A DNA stretch of 22,983 bases from a virus. The notes under the pieces were generated by a model, which saw nothing but the letters and a program-made list of their open reading frames with translations, searched no databases and was not told the origin of the DNA. The position numbers were made by a program, and so were the translations under genes. The stretch spans positions 1 through 22,983 of the IMG/VR virus record IMGVR_UViG_3300038648_000070. The stretch is one strand, 5' to 3'. Below are positions 1-7,014 of this stretch, piece by piece (the stretch's first letter is position 1; each line of letters starts with the position of its first letter).

Positions 1-54
1 CTCATCTACTTGTAATATAAGCCGAGATAGACTTCCACCACCTGCATCCGACAC
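1..54 (-). CDS. Start of probable tape measure protein (partial)
   Basis: The first 18 codons of a gene that runs off the window. A GTG start at 54 reads MSDAGGGSLSRLILQVDE and stays open to base 1. A good Shine-Dalgarno sequence, AAGGGAG, lies seven bases upstream. The position directly after the frameshifting tail assembly chaperone pair is where siphophages place the tape measure gene, whose product sets tail length and spans the tail lumen. The identity comes from gene order and the start context only; no domain can be seen in 18 residues. Confidence 0.6.
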   Translation of the reverse strand, partial: MSDAGGGSLSRLILQVDE

Positions 55-109
55 TCAAAAACTCCCTTTTACCTAAGGCCTATTTCTAATATCGACCATC
101 CGCTAGTCC

Positions 110-454
110 TTACTTCCCGCGCCTGTAGGCTACCATTCTAGGGTCTTCGTTCTCATACAGAGGAACCTGTTCCCGATCATCATTAGGATCTTTCTGGTCC
201 CGCTTGGTCTTAAACTCTAATTCCTTGAACCATTCATTAAGAGGTTCAGAGAATATCCACATCCAAGGAGGAGGGATCTTCTCAGCTTCCAAGTTCTCAT
301 ACCAGTGAAGGATCCGCTGTGCCTGTCCTAAGGCCTCCACAAGATCCCAAGGAGTGTCCTCAAAGCTTTGACAGCCCATGGGTAGAAGGACGCGCACGTC
401 CCCATTGTGAACTGTTCTGACTAGACTCAGGAAGCCGGGACTACCGGCGAGTCT
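110..454 (-). CDS. Tail assembly chaperone, downstream (T) frame, made by -1 frameshift
   Basis: This is the second frame of the tail assembly chaperone pair (lambda G/T arrangement). The frame is open from just before the GGGAAAA slip site at 454-460 to the stop at 110, giving about 114 residues after the slip and a fusion of about 373 residues. A GTG at 397 could give a 95-aa free product, but it has no clear ribosome binding site and coding-like sequence continues upstream of it, so I favour expression only as the G-T fusion. The protein has an aromatic, acidic stretch (PPPWMWIFSEPLNEWFKELE), which is typical of the T part, followed by a charged tail. In known systems the fusion holds the tape measure protein and recruits tail tube subunits during assembly; it is not part of the virion. 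Confidence 0.8.
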   Translation of the reverse strand, partial: RLAGSPGFLSLVRTVHNGDVRVLLPMGCQSFEDTPWDLVEALGQAQRILHWYENLEAEKIPPPWMWIFSEPLNEWFKELEFKTKRDQKDPNDDREQVPLYENEDPRMVAYRRGK

Positions 455-1230
455 TTTCCCTCAAGTGGGTCTACAGTCAGTTCCAAAAGAGCACCAGACA
501 ACCTGGCAAGGGTGGGCTCCATAAGAGCATCTACGTCATCTCTAGTAGGAAGAGCCTTTTCCTTGTGGTCACACTTGGAATGGTCCCAGCCCTCTTCAGT
601 CTTTTCGGCCTCACACTTTCTAACTGCTTGCCAAATCTCTGACCTCTGGTATTCATTAACCCATACCATATCGCCACGCAGCTTGAAGGTAAGCTTCAGA
701 ATGGAATTGTCTATTTCTTTTTCAGGAATAGCTTCCGAGAACTGAGCCCTATGATCGGCCATCTTTACTTCAATAGCTTCATTGACTTGGTCGATATAAC
801 GCTGCAATTCCTTTTGGACACGCTGGGCTTCGACGTCATCAGGATCTTCCAAGAACCTCTTATTGAGCTTATCTGCCCAAGAGTCACGCAAGCCCTGAAG
901 GTAGTCCTCATTGGCCCATTGATCCTGAAGAGAGATTTCTTCTTGGACCATAGGAGTTACCCGAGACCGCTCTGATTCTACAAGCATAGTGATCTTGGTC
1001 TCACGATCAAGAGAATCTATATCCCCGATCGCAGACAAATAGATCTCGGATTCCTTGTCATTCTGACCAGCAAGAGACCGCGCACGCGCTGAATCGGCCT
1101 TACGGATAACTGTTTCTCTTTCAACAGGGTTCAGCTTCTGGAGCCAAACCTGGATAGCCCCACCACCATCGTCTAATGTCAGTTCAACGCCACGAACAAA
1201 TAGATCTGCTAATGACCGTGTCTTGGGCAT
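427..1230 (-). CDS. Tail assembly chaperone, upstream (G) frame
   Basis: A 267-aa, highly charged and mostly helical protein with no membrane segment. It occupies the slot between the tail tube-like gene and the tape measure gene and carries a GGGAAAA slip site nine codons before its stop. That is the standard arrangement of the G half of a tail assembly chaperone pair. The ATG at 1230 has a clear ribosome binding site (GAGGAG, about three bases upstream). The N-terminus (RSLADLFVRGVELTLDDGGG) and the coiled-coil-like middle (about residues 100-165) fit actinophage chaperones in general character, but no catalytic motif is expected. It is longer than many G proteins. It is separated from the tail gene only by the endonuclease gene at 1274-2563, which looks like an insertion between two genes normally adjacent. 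Confidence 0.75.
   Translation of the reverse strand: MPKTRSLADLFVRGVELTLDDGGGAIQVWLQKLNPVERETVIRKADSARARSLAGQNDKESEIYLSAIGDIDSLDRETKITMLVESERSRVTPMVQEEISLQDQWANEDYLQGLRDSWADKLNKRFLEDPDDVEAQRVQKELQRYIDQVNEAIEVKMADHRAQFSEAIPEKEIDNSILKLTFKLRGDMVWVNEYQRSEIWQAVRKCEAEKTEEGWDHSKCDHKEKALPTRDDVDALMEPTLARLSGALLELTVDPLEGKDSPVVPAS
454..460 (-). promoter_or_regulatory. Programmed -1 ribosomal frameshift site GGGAAAA
   Basis: On the minus strand the upstream chaperone frame reads GAG GGA AAA GAC. The heptamer G GGA AAA fits the X XXY YYZ rule for simultaneous -1 slippage and is close to the lambda G/T site GGGAAAG. Slippage moves ribosomes into exactly the frame of the downstream ORF, which is open from this point to 110. 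The upstream frame would otherwise end eight codons later at 427. Both the geometry and the gene position fit the conserved siphophage tail chaperone frameshift. Confidence 0.85.
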
Positions 1231-1273
1231 AACTCCTCGTTCCCCTTAGTCAATCTCCTATGGGATGTATCGA

Positions 1274-2563
1274 CTAGGAACGATAAAAAACAAACCGCCT
1301 TTTACTACCATCTTCTACACGCAACAAACCCGTATTCTGAGCATATTCACTCTCTTTAAGATGGTTAGCCTTGGCTTGGTCCCACACTACACGCTTATGG
1401 ATGAAGACACCTTCTTGATTAATATAATGATAACCAGAAACAGCAGAAGACAACCCTGCTTCTTTGAAATTACAAGCCTTGTAAAGCGTCCCGTCGTGAC
1501 CCGCGCCTGGATCACTAAAGGCTAGAACTGCTTTAATGCCAGGGTCTAAGAGCTTGATAGCCCGACTAAGGAACCACGACCCAGTATTGGGGGGCAAACC
1601 CCCTTCTAAGGCAAATCTACGAAGCTCGGTAAAAGGGATATCACCAAAGATAGCTTTACCAGTTTCCTTGTAATTGGGTCGTCCAAAAGCAGCTACTCCG
1701 CATAGTTCTCCCGTGGGTTTGCGAAGACCTACACATCTGACGCCAACAGGAAGAGACCGAGTATAGTGCCAGAGCCCAACAAAAATGGCAGCCTCTTTCC
1801 TTGTTACTGGCATAACTTGTAGATCGTCCAAAGAAAAAACTACAGGAAGAAGTGCCTGGATTTGAGAAACTATCTCGCGACGAGAAAATGAATCAGCAAT
1901 AGTTTCTTTAAAACCCTCTATGTTGGCAGGAAGAGCCTCAGCCCATCCCTCTTGACGCCAAGAGGCCAAAACCCTGTCTTCAATTTGTTTAGCCACCTTA
2001 GCATCTACTGGTCCCCAAACACCCGTTCCACCTGGATCATAGCCCCGTTGAAAGTGAGTTTTCAATCTATTGCTGGGATCGTTAGTAATACCAATCTTCC
2101 ATGCTCCCAGGGGATGATGAATTAAATAGAGAAACCCATCAACGTCCTCTTTATAACCATAATTCGCACATCCTGGACAAGTTCCATTATGCCGTAATAC
2201 ATCATAAAGGAATCTCCGGCCTTCCCATCCACAGGAGTGACGAATAAGATAGGACTTGTCCATCCCTCGCCATTCATCCTCTAGTAATTCAGCCCCCTGG
2301 GTTAAAAGAAAAGGACGTAATACATCCAAAGAAAGAGTATGTTTTTTCTCACGTTCTTTCTGCCCACAAACTGGGCATCCCGTTCGGCTCTCTCGATAAA
2401 TGGCCTCCAAACTAGAAAGTCTAACCCAGTTCTCATGACCACAAGCTAACCGTAGATGCCATTTACGCTGAGTGCCAGGGAACGGGGCCAACGGTGTGGC
2501 TCCACAGACCAAGGCACGCTCGACGGCCTTTTCTGATGAGACGCGAAGAGGCTGCAAGGACAT
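1274..2563 (-). CDS. GIY-YIG homing endonuclease fused to Mom-like GNAT domain
   Basis: A 429-aa protein in three parts. Residues 35-135 hold two zinc-ribbon or treble-clef-like modules: C41 with C63/C66, and H109/C111 with C129/C132. Residues 143-203 form a GIY-YIG nuclease variant (GFLYLI, then WKIG, an Arg in the NRLK segment and a Glu in the QIEDRV helix). Residues 250-395 resemble the phage Mu Mom family of GNAT acyltransferases (ELRRFAL, PPNTGSWFLSRAI, FSDPGAGHDGTLYKACNF). It is a diverged relative of the gene at 16907-18640. It sits between the tail gene and the chaperone pair and has its own consensus promoter ending five bases before the ATG, so the message would be nearly leaderless. 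The lower GC by eye and the position between conserved morphogenesis genes suggest a mobile homing gene. The enzymatic role of the C-terminal domain is unknown. Confidence 0.8.
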   Translation of the reverse strand: MSLQPLRVSSEKAVERALVCGATPLAPFPGTQRKWHLRLACGHENWVRLSSLEAIYRESRTGCPVCGQKEREKKHTLSLDVLRPFLLTQGAELLEDEWRGMDKSYLIRHSCGWEGRRFLYDVLRHNGTCPGCANYGYKEDVDGFLYLIHHPLGAWKIGITNDPSNRLKTHFQRGYDPGGTGVWGPVDAKVAKQIEDRVLASWRQEGWAEALPANIEGFKETIADSFSRREIVSQIQALLPVVFSLDDLQVMPVTRKEAAIFVGLWHYTRSLPVGVRCVGLRKPTGELCGVAAFGRPNYKETGKAIFGDIPFTELRRFALEGGLPPNTGSWFLSRAIKLLDPGIKAVLAFSDPGAGHDGTLYKACNFKEAGLSSAVSGYHYINQEGVFIHKRVVWDQAKANHLKESEYAQNTGLLRVEDGSKRRFVFYRS

Positions 2564-2568
2564 ATTTT

Positions 2569-2597
2569 ATTATATCCTTGCAGCCTCCTATTGTCAA
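2569..2597 (-). promoter_or_regulatory. Consensus sigma-70 promoter of the 429-aa endonuclease gene
   Basis: TTGACA at 2597-2592, a 17-base spacer and TATAAT at 2574-2569: a perfect consensus promoter. Only five bases separate the -10 box from the ATG at 2563, so transcription should begin at or next to the start codon (leaderless message). The -35 box is embedded in GCTGACTTGACA (2603-2592), shared exactly with two other promoters here. Confidence 0.85.
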
Positions 2598-2605
2598 GTC
2601 AGCGA

Positions 2606-3832
2606 TTAAGCCGTTAGACCAGACATCAGACCGTTGTACGTGAACCACTTACCAGTATCCGACTGGAAAGCAAAAGGCACGTCCAACTTCTGATTAACCC
2701 TTATCGAAATGTCCGGTGGGTCGAAGTGGGCGTCGGGGCAGTAAAGCGTCTTAAGCGTAGTACCAAGTCCAGGTGCAGGACCAGGGCTGTTGATGGTAAG
2801 AGCCATAGCTATAGGCTGAGACGTTAGAGCACCGATAACCTGAGTAAGAGGTACAGAAAGATCGGCCGTCTGCGCCAAAATATTCGCAAGGTTGGTTACA
2901 GAGTTAGGACGAACTGTCAAGGTACCAGTCAAACCGGGAACAACATAGTCGATAGAGGCAGCTAGGGGGTTTCCGAATTCCCAGTTCTGTTCCATACCCG
3001 TAGCTACCCACGTAGCATCGAAACTCTGCACACCGGGGACCTGAGCCCAAGCAGTGGTAGCATTGGCAGCAGCGAAGTAGACGCGGATTTCATAGGGACG
3101 AACAGCTGCAGGCTTGATGAGGATACCATCATTGTCGTTAGCAGCCTGGAGAATGCTTTCAGACCCAGTACTATTACTGCACTGGAAACGCATAACAGCG
3201 TTGGTCTGCATAACAGCACCACTGGGGAAGGTGGCAGTACCACCAGCGACAACCACACCAGCGTTGAAAGACCAACCGACATCAGTGTCGCTGTAGTCAA
3301 AATCTGGACCGAAGAACAAACGTCCATAAGAACCGTCGGGATTATAGAAGTTGACGTTCAGAGTGTACTGATAAGCAGAAGTACCGTAAATGGGGTTCTC
3401 ATACTCATCAGCATCTACACCGCCAGCGTAGGTGAATGGGCCAGTAGCCGACCCGTTCCAAACCTGCACTGATTCCAAAGGAGGATGTGGAGTATAGAAA
3501 ATGGAGTCACCACGGAAGGTAGCCGTCATAGAGGCGTTCTGCCTGTTGGCGAACCGGTATTGCATCTGCGAAAGAGCTAGGTTCGGAATAACAACACCAT
3601 TAACAATCGTAGCATTAACCTGACCCGAACGGAAAGGAGCCAAAATGGTTAAAGGCTGTTGAGCGTTGAAGTCAATAACCTGACCGTTGGTGAAGGGATT
3701 AGCTGTAACGCCACCCGAAGTAAGAAGACCTGTGCTGGGGTTTACACCGCAGATCAAAGCCTCCAACTTAGCAGTCATGTCGAAAGTTTCAACGTCAAAA
3801 GAAAGGTCGGGCGTATCACGAACAACACCCAC
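2606..3832 (-). CDS. Tail tube-like protein (probable major tail protein), N-terminus uncertain
   Basis: A 408-aa, Ser/Thr/Ala/Gly-rich, beta-type protein between the connector genes and the tail chaperones, which is the usual place for the major tail (tube) protein. The first recognised start is GTG at 3832, but it is almost certainly not the real one. The same frame continues upstream with convincing coding sequence (RAGQVVWTAQNNAANAGEF, then FLIDRLQSADIRPNVPKEV) to about 3985 without any ATG, GTG or TTG, until a TGA at 4021-4023. Either a rare start such as ATT at 3999 or ATC at 3972 is used, or the 5' end has been disturbed by the homing-gene remnant just upstream, or ribosomes or RNA bridge a gap. 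The identity as tail protein comes from position and composition; no family motif is certain. Confidence 0.65.
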   Translation of the reverse strand: MGVVRDTPDLSFDVETFDMTAKLEALICGVNPSTGLLTSGGVTANPFTNGQVIDFNAQQPLTILAPFRSGQVNATIVNGVVIPNLALSQMQYRFANRQNASMTATFRGDSIFYTPHPPLESVQVWNGSATGPFTYAGGVDADEYENPIYGTSAYQYTLNVNFYNPDGSYGRLFFGPDFDYSDTDVGWSFNAGVVVAGGTATFPSGAVMQTNAVMRFQCSNSTGSESILQAANDNDGILIKPAAVRPYEIRVYFAAANATTAWAQVPGVQSFDATWVATGMEQNWEFGNPLAASIDYVVPGLTGTLTVRPNSVTNLANILAQTADLSVPLTQVIGALTSQPIAMALTINSPGPAPGLGTTLKTLYCPDAHFDPPDISIRVNQKLDVPFAFQSDTGKWFTYNGLMSGLTA

Positions 3833-4020
3833 CGTATATTCGTTACCAAGTTCTGCTACAACTTCCTTGGGAACGTTGGGACGAATATCAGCCGACTGTA
3901 GCCGGTCAATGAGGAACTCGCCAGCATTAGCAGCGTTGTTCTGTGCCGTCCAAACTACTTGCCCCGCTCTGATTGGCGTCGGAGGACCCCCTTATGAATT
4001 GGTCCTGTGCTTTTTACGGC
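3833..4020 (-). other. In-frame coding extension of the tail gene lacking a standard start codon
   Basis: This 188-base stretch is open in the same frame as the tail gene. From about 3987 downward it encodes protein-like sequence that runs straight into the GTG at 3832. No ATG, GTG or TTG occurs in this frame between the TGA at 4021-4023 and 3832. It should be treated as part of the tail gene with an unresolved 5' end. Confidence 0.7.
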
Positions 4021-4075
4021 TCAAAACCTTGCTAATATGACCTGGATGTACTTGAAACTTGGATGCAATATCTGC
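3992..4075 (-). pseudogene. Remnant of a homing endonuclease C-terminal helix-turn-helix
   Basis: A 27-codon frame ending in TAA at 3992 contains DIASKFQVHPGHISKVLSR. This has the pattern of a short helix-turn-helix found at the C-terminus of phage HNH homing endonucleases (IA-x-F-x-V-x-x-x-x-ISK-x-L-x-x-K). There is no start codon, and TAA, TAG and TGA codons lie immediately upstream in the same frame, so it is not an intact gene. It overlaps the start region of the tail gene in another frame. I read it as the decayed tail end of a third homing gene that once sat between 4117 and the tail gene. Confidence 0.5.
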
Positions 4076-4116
4076 TCACTGCTATTAGATTCGACCATCT
4101 AAACCGTAGAACTTAC

Positions 4117-5013
4117 TCAATCCCGCCAAGAAGCTCTGGGTTTCGGGGAGATACGAATAATACGCGTAGTACCTCCCGAAACTCCCGAAGAAATTCTACC
4201 AAAAATGTCCTTCTCATAACCTGCCAACATACCAGGAAGGGCCTTCACCATCGTCCTAATGCCAGCAGAGAAGAAGTCATGGGTCCTGATACCCTTAGTT
4301 GGGTGATCTCTCATCCCTGGTTGAAACCCTTTGGATTCGCGAGATATGTCAATCGGTGCCGTCTGGCTATGAGTAGGTGGATTCGTTTCAGGATAGAAAA
4401 TTCCACCTCTACCAGAGGCGCTGTTAAGACGAGAACTAGACCCAGGAACGGACCCTTCTTCGTACCACCACCCGTAGGGCATCGTAAAGGCAGGAGAAGG
4501 AGTTCCTACAATTCCCATGACGGCGTTCACTAAACCCTCAAAGGGGATCACATACTGGATGTTGATCCCAGTACCAGCCGCACCAGCACCAAAAGCAATC
4601 CTGTGCCAGTGTCGCGCTGCCTCTGACAGAACAGCAACATTACCCCACAGAAGGGAACTCCCATTTACAGTGAAGAAGTCCTCCCGTCCTAAAGCTTCTC
4701 TCAGGATACCACCAGCTAATCTGCCTTCTCCAACGCGGTACTCAGGCCCAGCATTGCGGGTAACAAGCTGATCATAAGACTTCAACATAGACTGTTGGCC
4801 CGCCTCAGCCACAGTTCTAAGCATATTTTCTCGGTACTGAGCATCATCTGCGTTGTCAGTTTGTTGGGCTAATCTTTGTGCCCATTCTGCAATAGCCTGA
4901 CCAGCACCCATCAGGATCCCGTTTATGGAATCATGAATAATAGAGCGAATAGCTTCTGCCTGATAAGCTCCTATCTGGCGTTCAACTGGGACGCGTGAAC
5001 GTGTCAGTGGCAT
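4117..5013 (-). CDS. Head-tail connector or minor tail protein
   Basis: A 298-aa protein in the connector cluster. The N-terminal third is helical (RQIGAYQAEAIRSIIHDSIN onward), while the middle is rich in Gly, Ser, Pro and Trp (YGWWYEEGSVPGSSSRLNSA region). Its ATG at 5013 overlaps the stop of the 71-aa gene by one base (TAATG), indicating translational coupling. The position between the 209-aa and 71-aa genes and the tail tube gene suggests a neck or tail-completion role (HK97 gp10-like proteins occupy this slot), but I see no decisive motif. The gene ends at 4117, after which normal gene order is disturbed by the homing-gene remnant. Confidence 0.5.
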   Translation of the reverse strand: MPLTRSRVPVERQIGAYQAEAIRSIIHDSINGILMGAGQAIAEWAQRLAQQTDNADDAQYRENMLRTVAEAGQQSMLKSYDQLVTRNAGPEYRVGEGRLAGGILREALGREDFFTVNGSSLLWGNVAVLSEAARHWHRIAFGAGAAGTGINIQYVIPFEGLVNAVMGIVGTPSPAFTMPYGWWYEEGSVPGSSSRLNSASGRGGIFYPETNPPTHSQTAPIDISRESKGFQPGMRDHPTKGIRTHDFFSAGIRTMVKALPGMLAGYEKDIFGRISSGVSGGTTRIIRISPKPRASWRD

Positions 5014-5228
5014 TACTTTTCCTCGAAGTAATCAATCACGTCCAGAAAAAGGCTTGATAGCTCGTTAATTTCATCAAGAATCGAGCTACGTAGAGCTACT
5101 TGTACTTCCTCAGGAAGGTACTTATCTGCATTTTTCTCTTTAAAAGACAAGAGGATAGCTATGGCGCGACGAGTCCTACGTTCCACCAAGTCTCTGACAT
5201 CCTCCGCGGAGAGCATTGCATTTATCAT
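5013..5228 (-). CDS. Small helical protein of the connector cluster
   Basis: A 71-aa, charged, predicted all-helical protein (DVRDLVERRTRRAIAILLSF near the start, an acidic end IDYFEEK). It overlaps both neighbours: ATGA with the 209-aa gene upstream and TAATG with the 298-aa gene downstream, so it is translated within the same operon. I do not recognise the family. Its conserved packing between connector genes suggests a structural or assembly partner rather than an accessory gene. Confidence 0.6.
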   Translation of the reverse strand: MINAMLSAEDVRDLVERRTRRAIAILLSFKEKNADKYLPEEVQVALRSSILDEINELSSLFLDVIDYFEEK

Positions 5229-5854
5229 GGTGTGAACGCCCAGGTACTGGTGTCGAGATCTGAATCGTAATAATCAAGAGCTTCCCATCTAACCTCACAC
5301 ATATAGCGCTGCCACTTCTGGCTGTACGTAGGAGGACGGAGCATGGTAGCATGCTCGATTTCGAGGTAGCCTACTCTATAGGGTGTCGCTGCCGACCAGT
5401 TGTAAATATTAACGATAGGCCCACCAACACGCTGAATGGTGCTCATCTTACCACGTAAGATATCACGAATGTCGCCAGCAAGCCACATAGAAATATCCGT
5501 ACTCTCGGCCAAGATCAGACAATAGAAGGGCCAGCGGTTCTCACGAAAATCCGAGCCCAACTCCCAAGTCTGATCAGAATATGTCTCAGGGGCAAAGGCT
5601 ATCGTGTTGGGAACTAATTCCTCATTCCAATTAACGTCCTGCTCTTTTAGGAGAGATACATCATGGTGGACACGAGTACCAGGAGGAGTATCATAAATGG
5701 TAGAGTCATACCACCCCAACGCAGCCAGAGAATCATTAATGCAGTTCCACAAAGAGTAGTAGATGAACAGATCTCGTTGGCCCCCAGAGAACCCTATAGG
5801 TCCCAGAGGAGTGTCTGTAGGCGAGCCTATCCAAGAACCATTGGTGTAACTCAT
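5225..5854 (-). CDS. Neck or tail-terminator-like structural protein
   Basis: A 209-aa protein rich in Trp, Tyr and Asp. The start (IYYSLWNCINDSLAALGWYD) is a helix like those of tail completion or terminator proteins, and the C-terminal half carries beta-type segments ending in EVRWEALDYYDSDLDTS. It overlaps the upstream 158-aa gene by four bases and the downstream 71-aa gene by four bases. The order capsid, adaptor, stopper, terminator, tail tube makes a tail-terminator role plausible. This is inferred from position and general fold impression only. Confidence 0.5.
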   Translation of the reverse strand: MSYTNGSWIGSPTDTPLGPIGFSGGQRDLFIYYSLWNCINDSLAALGWYDSTIYDTPPGTRVHHDVSLLKEQDVNWNEELVPNTIAFAPETYSDQTWELGSDFRENRWPFYCLILAESTDISMWLAGDIRDILRGKMSTIQRVGGPIVNIYNWSAATPYRVGYLEIEHATMLRPPTYSQKWQRYMCEVRWEALDYYDSDLDTSTWAFTP

Positions 5855-6327
5855 CGCTGATCCTCAGCTGTGGCGTAAAAGAAATAAACATCCACACTGA
5901 AAAGTCCAACTTGGGTATGACGATCAAAAATATAAACATCCCCACCCAATAGAACCCTGTCAGGCAGCACCCCACCCCCGTGAGCAATCAGAAGCTTATA
6001 GTCGGTATCTAAAAGAGTAAGACGAACCTGAGCAGCGTTTTCTACACCGGCTACCGTTCCCTCTTCAGTAGAACCCATATAGTCAACAGCACAGTTCACT
6101 GCCAGATCGCTGATAGACAACGGAGCCGGGGCTGCCGAGGCAGCAGTGAGGTTCCAAGGTGTACCAGCAGGCGTCGTAGGCCCCGAAGCCACATAGTTAC
6201 CTGGAAGGGTCCAGCGGAAAGTAGGCTGGTTGGCTGTAGCCGTAGGTAAGCCCATCCCCATGGCCAACTCTATTCCAGCCCGAAAATCCGTAGCGCTAAA
6301 AGCGCCTGTTGGGTCTTCCCCCGCCAT
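5851..6327 (-). CDS. Head-tail connector protein (stopper-like, tentative)
   Basis: A 158-aa protein with a short helical N-terminus, an Ala/Pro/Thr-rich middle and a C-terminal segment of alternating hydrophobic residues (VLLGGDVYIFDRHTQVGLFS). That pattern fits a small beta-barrel such as head-closure (stopper) proteins. Its ATG at 6327 overlaps the stop of the 207-aa gene by one base, and its stop overlaps the next gene by four bases. The function is inferred from its slot between the adaptor-like and terminator-like genes. Confidence 0.5.
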   Translation of the reverse strand: MAGEDPTGAFSATDFRAGIELAMGMGLPTATANQPTFRWTLPGNYVASGPTTPAGTPWNLTAASAAPAPLSISDLAVNCAVDYMGSTEEGTVAGVENAAQVRLTLLDTDYKLLIAHGGGVLPDRVLLGGDVYIFDRHTQVGLFSVDVYFFYATAEDQR

Positions 6328-6950
6328 TAGACGTAAGGCCTTCCACCGGAATCAAACCCGCTGCCACGAACCCAGGAAGCATCTCCCAATCCCTGATTAC
6401 GACTCACTTCCATCACAGCGTCGAAAACTTGAACCGTGGTAGATCCAAGATCGCTCAAACGAGTGAGGGCAATGTCGATTTCGGCAGTCAACACCTTGAG
6501 CAAAGCCTGCAGAACGGTTGCCGATTGCTGAGTCTCGTACTTGACAGGACCAGCCTGGTAGGAAGCAACCGTCTTAAGGTTGATCAGCTGGGTCTGTACG
6601 GACTTGTAAGCCGCGTAAAGGATGATTGCCTGGACTATCTGCCTACCAAGGTTTGGAAGCCCCGTAGAGGCATCCTTGGTGCCATCCAAGTACCAAGCAT
6701 TGGGAAGGTACTGCATGGTGTTGGCAGGGCCGTTAGGATTGGGCGAAATTATCCCATCGGTGGAACAATTCCACGCCGCCAGGAAATCCATACCGTTCAG
6801 ACGCCACGACCAGAAGGCGTCTACGAGACGCCCGACAATTTCTGTCTCTGTCATGTTAACAAACGGGCCAGACGTACCCTGAAGAGCTTGACCCGGTGGA
6901 GATATAGCGTTGAGGTAACTTTGTTGAAAATCAGAAAGATCGACAGACAC
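6327..6950 (-). CDS. Head-tail adaptor-like protein
   Basis: A 207-aa, largely helical protein (FWSWRLNGMDFLAAWNCSTD; IVQAIILYAAYKSVQTQLIN; VLQALLKVLTAEIDIALTRL). It is the first gene after thyX in the connector block, where siphophages encode the adaptor that joins the portal to the stopper. It starts at GTG 6950 with a GGAG ribosome binding site four bases upstream. That site lies next to, and partly inside, a long inverted repeat (6955-7006) that could hide it in the message. The family is not recognised with certainty. Confidence 0.5.
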   Translation of the reverse strand: MSVDLSDFQQSYLNAISPPGQALQGTSGPFVNMTETEIVGRLVDAFWSWRLNGMDFLAAWNCSTDGIISPNPNGPANTMQYLPNAWYLDGTKDASTGLPNLGRQIVQAIILYAAYKSVQTQLINLKTVASYQAGPVKYETQQSATVLQALLKVLTAEIDIALTRLSDLGSTTVQVFDAVMEVSRNQGLGDASWVRGSGFDSGGRPYV

Positions 6951-6954
6951 CCTA

Positions 6955-7006
6955 CTCCCTCTCCGCGCCGGTTCTCCTATCTAGGAGATCGGCATTTGAG
7001 AGGGAG
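6955..7006 (-). promoter_or_regulatory. Inverted repeat masking the ribosome binding site after thyX
   Basis: On the minus strand CTCCCTCT (7006-6999) pairs perfectly with AGAGGGAG (6962-6955). Nested inside is a second stem, TCTCCTA/TAGGAGA, flanked by CCG/CGG. The 3' arm AGAGGGAG contains the Shine-Dalgarno sequence of the 207-aa gene (start 6950). There is no T-run, so it is not a standard terminator. It may restrain translation initiation or be a processing site. Confidence 0.5.
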
Positions 7007-7014
7007 CTACTGAC

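Noticed and set aside
4063-4533. Plus-strand open frame of 156 codons
   Set aside because: It is rich in Arg and Ser, as expected for the antisense of the 298-aa gene; there is no promoter or ribosome binding site.
6309-7013. Plus-strand open frame of 234 codons
   Set aside because: It is antisense to two well-packed connector genes with overlapping starts; its composition is not protein-like and it has no ribosome binding site.
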